Source: Halobaculum marinum
GTDB taxonomy: Archaea; Halobacteriota; Halobacteria; Halobacteriales; Haloferacaceae
Assembly (NCBI RefSeq): GCF_029338555.1
Contig: NZ_CP119989.1
Span: 1,364,001 to 1,428,000, forward strand
Reading direction: 5' to 3'
DNA: 64,000 nt
A model generated the notes under the pieces. The model worked only from the letters and a program-made list of their open reading frames with translations, made no database searches and was not told the DNA's origin. This document shows positions 17,302-25,127 of this stretch, one piece after another (position 1 is the first letter of the stretch; the number at the start of each line of letters is the position of its first letter). Both the position numbers and the translations under genes were made by a program.

Positions 17302-19568
17302 TTGTTGAAAATTTCCTCGGCTGGAACTTCGTCTGACCACAGCAGCTGATTGTTGAAGCTGATCGGTGCCCTAACTTCCGAGAGGAACTCTTTCAATCCC
17401 CCTCGAGTGAATTCGTGGGTCGTCGCATCTCCCGACCCCACGTAATTCTTTTTTGAGCTTCCAATATGTGGTCGAGCCATAGTTCCTGTACTGAAATGTC
17501 TGGTCGGGTAGTAACGGAATCTTGAGGACACCTCTTCTCCCTCTGGGGCCCTGAGGAACGTCACCATCGGGACTCCAGTCGCACACTGACACAACTGCAC
17601 CAACGGGTCCCCCACGATGCTGTAGGCGTTCCCGGCGAACGGCCCGGTCCCCACCACGTCCAGCGCGGCGTACAACGGGAAGCCGGCGTCGAACAGGCGC
17701 GCCAGGTCGCGACCGACGCGCGTCGCCAGCGAGTTCGGCAGGTCCGTCAGCGACACGACGCCGCCGAGTGCGCCCGCGTCGACGAGGGCCATCCCTTGCC
17801 GGTACGACGTGCAGGCGTTCAGGAGGAACGCGTCGACACCGGTCGACTCGACGGTGTGGAGGTCGAGGAAGCCGTCGGCACACTGCATCCCACGCTCGTC
17901 GACGTGGCCGACGTAGTGGAAGAAGTCGTGCTCGCCGGCGAGGAGGTCGCGCAACTCGGCGACCGTCAGGTCGCGCTCCTCGCGGATGTCGAACGTGATG
18001 TGGTCGCGGAAACCGTACGTGTCGCCCAACTCGTCGACCATCGCCTCGTCGTTGCAGACGACGGTGACGCCGATGGTGAGGTCCTCGGCGGGCGTTCGGT
18101 CGAGGCGCCGGCGGTACGCCTCCACGGTCGGCTTCGCGGCGCCCATCGGGTAGCCCGGCCCGACCCACGCCTGTGCGATGCTGTCGGCCTCCCGGGGGGT
18201 GACGACCGTCTCGGAGTCGTCGCCCGCGTTCTGCGTCGGCCTGCGGGTGAGCGGGTCGGCGTCGTCGGCCGCGCTCCGGATCAACGACGCGCCCCGAACC
18301 GCGTCGCGGGAGGCGCGGACGAACGCGTCCAACTCGCCAGAGTCGCCGCCGCCGCTCGTCGTCGGCGACGGCGGCGGCGACCGGACCACCGACAGGTCCG
18401 CCGCGAGGAACGGGAGCACGGTCGCGTTCTCCGGTGCCGGCGCCACGTCCGTCGTGTGCGGCCAGTCGAGGCAGTCGAGCGTCGCCTCGGGCGAGACCTC
18501 CAGGTACGCGGCCGTGCGCTCGGGGAGCGGAGACTCGTACCACTCCTCCCACGGCGGGTCGAGTCGGTCGCTCAGCGTCTCGTGGACGTGCAAGTCGACG
18601 TCGTACAAGCCGGCAGACGAGGCCCGCGTCGCGCAGTCGAGGGTGAAACAGTGGCGAAGTAGCGTCGAGAGCCGCTCCGACAGCGCCTCCGGGTCGCTCG
18701 GCAGGTCGTGGCGGACGTCGCCGGCCTGCAGGTACGGCTGGTCGCTCTCGACGACCGCCGCCGCGAGGTAGAACGCCAGCGGCGTCGCCGAGTACAGCGC
18801 GTCGTACTCGAACGGCAGGCCGAGGACGACCCCCTCGTCGACTCGTTCGACGAACCGCGGGGCGGAGAACTCACCACCGCGCTCCAACAGCGGCGGGTGG
18901 CCCCGAAGCGTCGGGAACGACCGCTCCGGCGAGGTGGTCGCCAGTGCCGACCCGAACGTCGAGATAGCGCGCGCCAGCCCCGCTGGCGAGTCGGGAACCG
19001 TCACCGTCCCGGCGGGGGAAGTCCGGCGCGACCGGGCGCCGATCAGGAGTCGACCGTCGCCGACGGCGGCCTCCTCGACGGACACCTTCGGGTACCGGTT
19101 CTCGTAGGAGACGCGCGCGGGGCCGTCCACGGCGACGTACGTCTTCACCGGCGCCGTCGACAACTCCAGGACGTGCGGTCCGGCGGGGACGCGCGCGGGT
19201 GCCTCGGCGGTGGCCGTCGCCACGACAGTGTTGTCCGGGTCCCGGACGTACACGTCGGCGGTGCAAAGCGGCGTCACCGCCGTGGCGTCGACGCGCCAAC
19301 AGCCGTCGACGGGAGCGGGGAACCGGTCTGCGGCGTCGACCCGCGTCGCGCCGGCCGTCGTCGACCCGTCGGTGACTCCCTCGACGGCGACCGGGAGACT
19401 CACCTCCTCGATGGAGTCGACGAGTTCGTAGGCCGTGGGGGAGCCCCGCTCTGTCGGGACGAGTCGGACGACGGCGGAGGCCGCCCCGTCGACGCCGACT
19501 CCCGCCGGGGCGTCACCGGAGCCGGAGTGGTCGGCTCCCGACGGAGACTCCTGTTCTCGTCCTGGCAT
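17298..19568 (-). CDS. CHAT-domain (caspase-like) protein, 756 aa
   Basis: Large protein with a C-terminal CHAT (caspase HetF associated with TPRs) peptidase domain, about residues 480-660. The His motif is 'HYVGH' (H555 is the likely catalytic His) and the Cys is C586 in 'FLLNACTSYRQG'. The preceding 470 residues are beta-rich ('GCWRVDATAVTPLCTADVYVRD', 'GPHVLELSTAPVKTYVAVDG') and may form substrate-binding or sensor domains. The last 90 residues are less GC-rich and basic. CHAT proteases in other prokaryotes cut partner proteins in immunity or stress systems. ATG 19568 begins 4 nt after the stop of the upstream P-loop-like gene, so the two are one operon. Partner substrate is unknown; the 45-aa peptide is a candidate by position only. 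Confidence 0.85.
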   Translation of the reverse strand: MPGREQESPSGADHSGSGDAPAGVGVDGAASAVVRLVPTERGSPTAYELVDSIEEVSLPVAVEGVTDGSTTAGATRVDAADRFPAPVDGCWRVDATAVTPLCTADVYVRDPDNTVVATATAEAPARVPAGPHVLELSTAPVKTYVAVDGPARVSYENRYPKVSVEEAAVGDGRLLIGARSRRTSPAGTVTVPDSPAGLARAISTFGSALATTSPERSFPTLRGHPPLLERGGEFSAPRFVERVDEGVVLGLPFEYDALYSATPLAFYLAAAVVESDQPYLQAGDVRHDLPSDPEALSERLSTLLRHCFTLDCATRASSAGLYDVDLHVHETLSDRLDPPWEEWYESPLPERTAAYLEVSPEATLDCLDWPHTTDVAPAPENATVLPFLAADLSVVRSPPPSPTTSGGGDSGELDAFVRASRDAVRGASLIRSAADDADPLTRRPTQNAGDDSETVVTPREADSIAQAWVGPGYPMGAAKPTVEAYRRRLDRTPAEDLTIGVTVVCNDEAMVDELGDTYGFRDHITFDIREERDLTVAELRDLLAGEHDFFHYVGHVDERGMQCADGFLDLHTVESTGVDAFLLNACTSYRQGMALVDAGALGGVVSLTDLPNSLATRVGRDLARLFDAGFPLYAALDVVGTGPFAGNAYSIVGDPLVQLCQCATGVPMVTFLRAPEGEEVSSRFRYYPTRHFSTGTMARPHIGSSKKNYVGSGDATTHEFTRGGLKEFLSEVRAPISFNNQLLWSDEVPAEEIFNN

Positions 19569-19572
19569 CAGA

Positions 19573-20397
19573 TCACCGGAGGGGGTTCCACTCGGTCGTC
19601 CCCCACCCGAGGATGTGCCAGCGCTCCTCTGGGACGGGAGCGGTCTCGCGCGACCGGAGTTCGACGATGACGTCCAACTCGTCGCCGAGGGACTTGGCGA
19701 ACTCGTCGACGACGGGGTCAGACCGCGGGTCGCCCGAGGCCGGTCGCGGGAGGTGGATGTGCGCCATGCCGCCGCGCTCGCGCGTCTCGGCGGCGACGTC
19801 TCGAAGCAGGCGCCGCGCCGCCTCGGCGCCGACCGCGGCACACAGCGCGTCCGCACGGTAGACGCCGACCCGGAGGCCGAGTCGCTCGTCGCCGTCGGTC
19901 GCCAACTCCTCGACGGCGTGGAACACGGCCGCGCGGATTGCGTCGACGCCGACACCAGCCTCGCCACCCCCGACGAGGTCGACGCGGTCGGCGTCGGTCG
20001 ACTCGGGTGCGTCGGTCGACTCTGGTTCGTCGGGTGCGTCGGGTGCGTCGGTCGGACTGGCGGTGTCGACAGACGGATTTCCGACCGCGGCGGGGTCGCG
20101 GACTGCTCCGTCGAGTCGCACGAGGGCCGCCTCCTCGTCGCCATCCGGGTCGACCCCGTCGGGGAACCACGCCCTCGGGGCGGCGTCGTCCTGCGTGAGC
20201 GCGAGTAGTCGCTGGCGTCGGCGGTCGGCGGCACCGAAGTAGCGCGAGGCGGCGACCCGGTAGGCGTCGTCCGGGGCGTCGCCCGTCACGAGGACGCAGC
20301 ACCCGTCCTCGAGGGCTGCGAGCGCCGACGAGAGTGTCGCGTCCGGTCCCCGAACGAGTGGGACGTCGACCCCGACGTTGTCGGGCGTACCGGTCAT
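19573..20397 (-). CDS. Degenerate KaiC/P-loop-like protein (DUF7504-like)
   Basis: 274-aa protein. The N-terminal half begins like a RecA/KaiC-type domain: 'GPDATLSSALAALEDGCCVLVTGDAPDDAYRVA', but the Walker A lysine is missing. Residues 115-150 are an Asp/Pro/Ser linker coded by short repeats; the C-terminal part ('LGLRVGVYRADALCAAVGAEAARRLLRDV...MAHIHLPRP') keeps a Rossmann-like pattern. It matches my memory of haloarchaeal DUF7504/'HTR-like' proteins, often signalling-related, but I cannot verify it. ATG 20397 is leaderless with a TATA-like 'gtttttg' near 20424-20432; the CHAT gene follows after 4 nt. Possibly a non-ATPase sensor or scaffold for the CHAT protein (inference). Confidence 0.75.
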   Translation of the reverse strand: MTGTPDNVGVDVPLVRGPDATLSSALAALEDGCCVLVTGDAPDDAYRVAASRYFGAADRRRQRLLALTQDDAAPRAWFPDGVDPDGDEEAALVRLDGAVRDPAAVGNPSVDTASPTDAPDAPDEPESTDAPESTDADRVDLVGGGEAGVGVDAIRAAVFHAVEELATDGDERLGLRVGVYRADALCAAVGAEAARRLLRDVAAETRERGGMAHIHLPRPASGDPRSDPVVDEFAKSLGDELDVIVELRSRETAPVPEERWHILGWGTTEWNPLR

Positions 20398-20468
20398 ACG
20401 TTCGTCATCCGAGGGGGAGCACAAAAACGTTCGTTCGCCTGCGAGGTTCGATTGCGTGGGTCGGCTGC

Positions 20469-21086
20469 TCAGTTCAACTCCGACCACGCACCCCAGAACC
20501 GCTGGATCGCGGTGAAGTGGCCGACCACGGCGAACACGACCAACAGGAGCGCGACGGCACCCAGTCCCGCGACGAGCGGGCCGGGGACGACCGCGGCGAC
20601 GACGCCGACGACGCCGACCAGCGCGAGTCGGTCCGCGCGGCCGAGCAGGCCACCGTACTCCCGCCCGATGCCGACCGCCTGGATCTGGGTGCCGAGGTAG
20701 GAGGTCATCAGCACGCCCGTCACCGCGGCGAGTCCGAGGTCGAAGCGCCCGACGCCGGCGGCCAACCCGACCAGCACCGCGATGTCCGCGTAGCGGTCGA
20801 GGACGTGGTCGAGCAGGTCGCCGCCGGAGGAGTCGGTCCCCTGTGCCCGCGCGAGCGCGCCGTCCACGAGGTCGAGCCAGCCGTTCGCGAACACGAGCAC
20901 CGACCCCGCGACGTACGCCAGCGGCGCCTCCGCCGGCGACTGGAGGCCGAAGGCGACCCCCGCGGCGACGGCGCAGGCGAACGCGATTACACTCACCCCG
21001 TCCGGCGAGAGGCCGAGCGAATCGGCTGCGCGCACGAACGGCGACAGTCCCTTCTCCGCCCAGGGTCTGAACTGGTCCAGCGTCAT
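20469..21086 (-). CDS. CDP-alcohol phosphatidyltransferase family protein
   Basis: 205-aa membrane enzyme joining a polar alcohol to a CDP-activated lipid. The signature D-x2-D-G-x2-A-R-x8-G-x3-D-x3-D is intact in 'DLVDGALARAQGTDSSGG' followed by 'DLLDHVLDRYAD' (about residues 68-98). Five to six hydrophobic helices are visible. In haloarchaea such enzymes make archaetidyl-glycerol, -serine or -inositol lipids; the acceptor here is not decided by sequence. It overlaps the adenylate kinase gene by an ATGA (21083-21086), so it is the last gene of a hisC-adk-transferase operon. Confidence 0.87.
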   Translation of the reverse strand: MTLDQFRPWAEKGLSPFVRAADSLGLSPDGVSVIAFACAVAAGVAFGLQSPAEAPLAYVAGSVLVFANGWLDLVDGALARAQGTDSSGGDLLDHVLDRYADIAVLVGLAAGVGRFDLGLAAVTGVLMTSYLGTQIQAVGIGREYGGLLGRADRLALVGVVGVVAAVVPGPLVAGLGAVALLLVVFAVVGHFTAIQRFWGAWSELN

Positions 21087-21643
21087 AGGTACTCCACGAA
21101 GTCTACCTCGCCCGCCGACGGTTCGCGGTCGCCGTCGAGCACGCGACCCAACTCGGTCGCGACCTCGTCGGGGTCGCGGTCGGTCGTGTCTATCTCGTAC
21201 ACTCGATCCGGGCCGAACCGCTCGACTGCCTCGCCGAGGATCACGTCCAGCGCCTCGCTCTCGCGGTTCTCTCGCGCGCTCGCCTCGCCTTCGCCGCGTT
21301 CGATCAACCGCTTTTCGAGCACGTCGGGGCGACACCGCAGGACGGCCACGCGGTCGGCGTCGAGGTAGTGCGCGAGGTGGGAGTCGACGACGCCGGTCCA
21401 GTCACCGAGGTTGGCCTCCACGGCGTCGAGATCTGCGACGAGCGAGTCGCGCTCCTCGTCGCGCTCGGTGTAGAGGCCCTCCTCGCGGATCAGGTCGTTC
21501 AGGTGGACGACTTCGACGCTGCGCTCGGCGGCCAGCACGTCCGTCGCGGTCGTCTTTCCCGTCCCCGGCGTGCCGGTGACGACGAGGCGGTCGACGGCTC
21601 CCGTCGGCGCCGGCGCGTCGTCGTCGTTGGTCGCGTCGCTCAC
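21083..21643 (-). CDS. Adenylate kinase family protein (AK6/Fap7-like)
   Basis: 186-aa small P-loop kinase. Walker A is 'VTGTPGTGKTTATDVLA' near residues 22-38, the 'HLNDLIREEGLY' segment follows the AMP-binding pattern, and 'DSHLAHYLDADRVAVLRCRPDVLEKRL' contains the Walker B-like D-x-H of AK6/Fap7 proteins. The family combines adenylate kinase activity with a role in small-subunit ribosome maturation. Start at GTG 21643 overlaps the hisC stop (GTGA at 21640-21643); its own stop overlaps the next gene. The C-terminal residues contain several Glu/Asp typical of halophiles. Confidence 0.87.
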   Translation of the reverse strand: MSDATNDDDAPAPTGAVDRLVVTGTPGTGKTTATDVLAAERSVEVVHLNDLIREEGLYTERDEERDSLVADLDAVEANLGDWTGVVDSHLAHYLDADRVAVLRCRPDVLEKRLIERGEGEASARENRESEALDVILGEAVERFGPDRVYEIDTTDRDPDEVATELGRVLDGDREPSAGEVDFVEYL

Positions 21644-22728
21644 GCTTCGACCCCGAGTTCCACGAGCACGTCGTTCAGCGTCTCGACGGCCTCCCGCGTC
21701 TCCGCCTCCGTGCCGCAGGAGATGCGGACGCACTCTGGCAGGCCGAACGAGCCGGTGTCCCGGACGATGACGCCTCGCTCCTGTGCGCGCTCGGCGACCG
21801 CCGAGCCGTCGCCCACCTCCGCGAGGACGAAGTTGCCCGCGCTGTCGAAGGTGGGGGCGTCCAGTTCCGCGCGGATGTAGTCGCGCGCCCAACGCGCGGA
21901 TTCCACGCTCTTCTCGACGTGGTCGTCGTCGTCGAGCGCCGCGATGGCGGCGTCCAGCGCGACCGCGTTGGCCGCGAACGGCGTGTTGACGCGGGCGTAG
22001 GCGTCGGCCCACGCCTCGGGGACGAGCGCGTAGCCGATACGCAGGCCCGCCAGCCCGTACGCCTTCGAGAAGGTACGCGTGACGGCGACGTTCTCGTACT
22101 CGTCGAGCAGGCCCGCCGCCGAGGGCGTGTCGGTGTACTCGCCGTACGCCTCGTCGGCGACGACGAGGGTCTCCTCGTCGACACCCTCCAGCAGGGCGAC
22201 GAGTTCCTCGCGCGGGAGTTCGGTGCCGGCGGGGTTGTGCGGCGTCGTGACGTACACGATCCGTTCGCCGTCGTAGGCGTCGAGGATCGCGTCTGCTGTC
22301 TGGGCGAAGCCGTCGGCCTTCTCGACGGGGTACGTCGTCACCTCGCCGTGGTGGTAGCGCGCGCTCATCGGGTAGTAGGCGAACCCCGGTTCGGGCACCA
22401 ACACGGTGTCGCCGGGGGACAGCGTCGCTCGCGCGAGGTAGTCGAGCGCGCCGTCGGCGCCCGGACTCACCCACACCTGCGCGGGGGCGAGGTCCCACGT
22501 CGCCGCCAGCTTCTCCGTGAGGTCGGCGTGGGCGGCCTTCGGGTACACGTGGGCGTCCTCGGCGGCGGCCTGCGCCGCCTCGACGGCCTTCGGGGACGGG
22601 CCGAACGGGTTCTCGTTCGAGGAGAGCTTCACTAGCTCGTCGGGGTCGAGCCCGAGGTCGCGGGCCACCTCCTCGACGCCGCGGCCGGGGACGTACGGCG
22701 CGTTCGCCGAGAGGTCGCGCGTGTTCAT
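21640..22728 (-). CDS. hisC: Histidinol-phosphate aminotransferase
   Basis: 362-aa PLP-dependent class I/II aminotransferase, converting imidazole-acetol phosphate to histidinol phosphate in histidine synthesis. Family marks: 'KLSSNENPFGPSP' near residue 35, 'GADGALDYLARA', 'PHNPAGTEL' , 'VVADEAYGEY', and the PLP lysine in 'TFSKAYGLAGLRIGYAL'. ATG 22728 is leaderless with 'gcttaagaa' about 22752-22760. First gene of the coupled operon with the adenylate kinase and CDP-alcohol transferase genes; no other his genes are nearby, as is usual in haloarchaea. Confidence 0.92.
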   Translation of the reverse strand: MNTRDLSANAPYVPGRGVEEVARDLGLDPDELVKLSSNENPFGPSPKAVEAAQAAAEDAHVYPKAAHADLTEKLAATWDLAPAQVWVSPGADGALDYLARATLSPGDTVLVPEPGFAYYPMSARYHHGEVTTYPVEKADGFAQTADAILDAYDGERIVYVTTPHNPAGTELPREELVALLEGVDEETLVVADEAYGEYTDTPSAAGLLDEYENVAVTRTFSKAYGLAGLRIGYALVPEAWADAYARVNTPFAANAVALDAAIAALDDDDHVEKSVESARWARDYIRAELDAPTFDSAGNFVLAEVGDGSAVAERAQERGVIVRDTGSFGLPECVRISCGTEAETREAVETLNDVLVELGVEA

Positions 22729-22793
22729 GCGCGAGGAGAGTGGTGGGCGCTTCTTAAGCGTGCTCACAGCGGTTGGCCGGTCGTGCGATCGGC

Positions 22794-23174
22794 TCACCCC
22801 CCGAGCGCGCGCCGAACACGGTCGAGCAGGCCGCCGCCGTCGCCGCCGAACAGTTCTCGTTCCACGACGTCGAGTTCGTCGTCGCCGAAGCGGTCGTCCG
22901 CGCGCGCCTCCACGAGCCAGTCTCGCCACTCGGCGTCGGTGAGGACGCCGCGTGACTCGGGCCCCCACTGCTCGCGGAGTTCCTCGCGGTCCTCGAACGG
23001 GACGTCCATGTCGCCGCCGCCCCACACCAGTGGCGAGAGGGCGAACGCGTACTCCGCGTGGTCGAGCGGGCGGAAGCGATAGGGGTAGCCGTTGAAGCTG
23101 AACACCGTGTCGGGGTCGACCGTCTCGCCGGTCGGGAGGGTGAGCGTCGCCGACGGGTCGGTCTTTTCGTCCAT
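22794..23174 (-). CDS. Conserved hypothetical protein, 126 aa
   Basis: I do not recognise a family. The N-terminal third reads 'TGETVDPDTVFSFNGYPYRFRPLDHAEYAFALSPLVWGGGDMDVPFED', with conserved-looking aromatic and Gly positions; the rest is helical and acidic ('ADDRFGDDELDVVERELFGG') and ends in a short basic helix 'LLDRVRRALGG'. No membrane segment, no cysteines. The codon use and acidic profile match its neighbours, so it is likely a real haloarchaeal gene. It lies between hisC and hflX on the same strand; a possible promoter is weak. Confidence 0.68.
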   Translation of the reverse strand: MDEKTDPSATLTLPTGETVDPDTVFSFNGYPYRFRPLDHAEYAFALSPLVWGGGDMDVPFEDREELREQWGPESRGVLTDAEWRDWLVEARADDRFGDDELDVVERELFGGDGGGLLDRVRRALGG

Positions 23175-23265
23175 GCTCGATCGGAGGGGGTCGAGGCGGA
23201 TGTGCCTTCGGTCCTGCGACCTCGGCAGGCGACCGCCGACCGTCGTGAGTCGTCGTCAGCCCCAC

Positions 23266-24603
23266 CTACCTCTCGCGGAGGTCGGCGGCGCGTCGCTTCG
23301 CCTCGTCGACGACGCTGGGCGCGCCCGCGAACTCGACGGTGACCGCCTCGGCGTCGTACGCGACCGCGGCATCACCGCGGTCGTGGAGCCACGAGACGAA
23401 CGCCTGTGTCTCGGACGAGTTGGGGACGGTGAGTCGCGCTTCGGCAGTCGGGAGGGCGTCGACCACCGCCTCGCGGAGTGCCTGCACCCCCTCGCCGTCG
23501 TGGGCGCTGACCGCGACCGGATCGTGTGTGTCGACGTCGACGTCGGCGGCGGCGAGCGTCTCCGCGACGACGGCGACCGCGGCGTCTCGTGACGCCTCGT
23601 CGAGTCGGTCGACCTTGGTGACGACGGGGAGCACCGCCCCGGACGCGTCGCCGGCAAGCACGTCGACCGTCGTCTCCAGTCGGCGTCGGATCTGGGCGTC
23701 GTTCGCGCTCCCGTCGACGACCGCGAGGACGATGTCGCTGGCACCGATTTCGTCGATGGTCGCGGAGAACGACCGGACGAGGTCGTGGGGGAGGTCTGTG
23801 ACCAAGCCGACGGTGTCGGTGAGAAGCACCCGTCTGCCGCCGAGCGTCGCCCGTCGGGTTGTCGTCTCCAGCGTCTCGAACAGTCGGTCCGCGACCGTCG
23901 CCGTCTCGGTCACGTCGGCGGCGGCCGTACCATCGTGGTCCTCAGTACCGTCGTCGTCGGCGTCGACGGCGAGGTCGTCGGCCAAGCGACGGAGGAGCGT
24001 CGACTTCCCCGCGTTCGTGTACCCCGCGAGCGCGACGAGGTCGAACCCCTCCTCGCGGCGTCGGCTTCGGCGGTCGGCAGCGGCGTCGGTCGCCTCTGCG
24101 AGACGACGCTCCAAGTCGTCGATGCGGCGTTCGACGTCGAGGACGGGCGAGCCCTTCTCGGTCGCCCGGTTGAGGACGGACTCCTCGCTCGCGCGTCGGA
24201 CGCGCGGGAGTTCGTACCGAAGCGTCGCGAGTCGAACCTGCGTCGTGGCCGTTGACGACCCGGCGCCCGCCGCGAAGATTTCGAGGACGAGGCGGTACCG
24301 GTCCACCAGGGTCGTCTCCGGGGGCAACACCTCCAGCAGGTCCGTGTACTGGCCGGGGGTGAGCGCGCCGTCGAAGACGACTGCGGTCGCCTCGGTGTCG
24401 GCGACGACAGCCGCCAGTTCTCGTGCTTTCCCTGCCCCGAGGTTGTACCGGCGGTCCTCCTGGCGTCGCTGGGTCAGTTCGCCGACGACGTCGTAGCCGG
24501 CGCTCGCGGCGAGTCGCCGAATCTCCGTCGTGTCGGGCGTCGAATCCTCCTCGCGGGCGGCGACGACCGCTCGCCCGCCGGTGAGTCTGTCTCGTACGTT
24601 CAC
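23266..24603 (-). CDS. hflX: GTPase HflX
   Basis: 445-aa ribosome-associated GTPase. The N-terminal HflX domain has the glycine-rich 'NLGAGKARELAAVV' loop and 'FDGALTPGQYTDLLEVL'. A coiled 'VERRIDDLERRLAEATDAAADRRSRR' precedes the G domain: G1 'AGYTNAGKSTLLRRL', G3 'LTDTVGLVTDLPHDLV', G4 'TKVD', G5-like 'VSAHDGEGV'. An acidic insertion (about residues 212-232) after G1 looks like a halophilic loop. HflX splits stalled or idle ribosomes. ATG 24603; no clear TATA within 35 nt, so it may be transcribed from further upstream, beyond the hairpin at 24691. Confidence 0.92.
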   Translation of the reverse strand: MNVRDRLTGGRAVVAAREEDSTPDTTEIRRLAASAGYDVVGELTQRRQEDRRYNLGAGKARELAAVVADTEATAVVFDGALTPGQYTDLLEVLPPETTLVDRYRLVLEIFAAGAGSSTATTQVRLATLRYELPRVRRASEESVLNRATEKGSPVLDVERRIDDLERRLAEATDAAADRRSRRREEGFDLVALAGYTNAGKSTLLRRLADDLAVDADDDGTEDHDGTAAADVTETATVADRLFETLETTTRRATLGGRRVLLTDTVGLVTDLPHDLVRSFSATIDEIGASDIVLAVVDGSANDAQIRRRLETTVDVLAGDASGAVLPVVTKVDRLDEASRDAAVAVVAETLAAADVDVDTHDPVAVSAHDGEGVQALREAVVDALPTAEARLTVPNSSETQAFVSWLHDRGDAAVAYDAEAVTVEFAGAPSVVDEAKRRAADLRER

Positions 24604-24690
24604 TGTGTGTCGTGGTCGTTTCCCGGAGGCCGTCGAGCGGAGAGGCCCGACGGCGACTGGCTCACGACCGGTCGCTCAGTAGCCGACCGT

Positions 24691-24710
24691 TGGAGGCGAG
24701 GACGCCTCCA
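24691..24710. repeat. Perfect 8-bp hairpin between hflX and the 99-aa gene
   Basis: tggaggcg and cgcctcca are perfect inverted repeats around a 4-base loop. It lies in the 220-bp spacer, downstream of the 99-aa gene and upstream of hflX (both on the minus strand). No T-run follows in either direction, so it may be a mRNA structure or protein site rather than a terminator. Confidence 0.5.
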
Positions 24711-24827
24711 CCGTGCCGACCGACACGTCCTCGCCGACGCGCCAGTCAGCGAGACGAGAAGTTGGGCTCCATCTACTGCCATCCTGCACGCAGGGCGTCA
24801 AGAGCGTTTGGCCGGTGTGAGAGGCGA

Positions 24828-25127
24828 TCACAGCGTGTCCGACGCGTCGTCGACCGCCTCGATCAGGTAGTGGTCGGCGTCCTGCTTGACCAAGTCGGCG
24901 TCCTCGCGCATCGACACGACGTAGCCGGTCGGGCCGCGCTCCAACTCGTGGGCGGCGTTCACGCGGACGAGGTTGCCGATCACCTGCGCGGCGGGCGGCT
25001 TCTGGGCGGCGCCGCAGTCGTAGATCGTCAGCAGTTCGTTGCCGTCGTCGGTCTCGTAGACGATGACCCGCGCGTGCGGTGCCAGCCGCCAGCGGTCGTC
25101 GCCGCTTGGCGGGAGTTTCAGCGTCAC
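24828..25127 (-). CDS. Hypothetical protein coupled to the HerA-like gene, 99 aa
   Basis: A compact 99-aa protein ('MTLKLPPSGDDRWRLAPHARVIVYETDDGNELLTIYDCGAAQKPPAAQ...') with alternating beta pattern and one Cys; family unknown to me. GTG 25127 overlaps the HerA-like gene's stop (GTGA at 25124-25127), so it is translated by coupling and probably works with it. The fold looks like a small all-beta/alpha domain; possible partner or modulator of the ATPase (inference). Confidence 0.72.
   Translation of the reverse strand: MTLKLPPSGDDRWRLAPHARVIVYETDDGNELLTIYDCGAAQKPPAAQVIGNLVRVNAAHELERGPTGYVVSMREDADLVKQDADHYLIEAVDDASDTL

Noticed and set aside
19938-20198. Repetitive DNA (gtcggtcgactcggg-like) as a possible repeat element
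   Set aside because: It codes for the Asp/Pro/Ser linker of the P-loop-like protein in frame, so it is a low-complexity coding region.
24600-24782. 60-codon minus-strand ORF overlapping the hflX start by ATGA
   Set aside because: Arg/Ser/Pro-rich composition unlike haloarchaeal proteins; no homology signal; probably chance.
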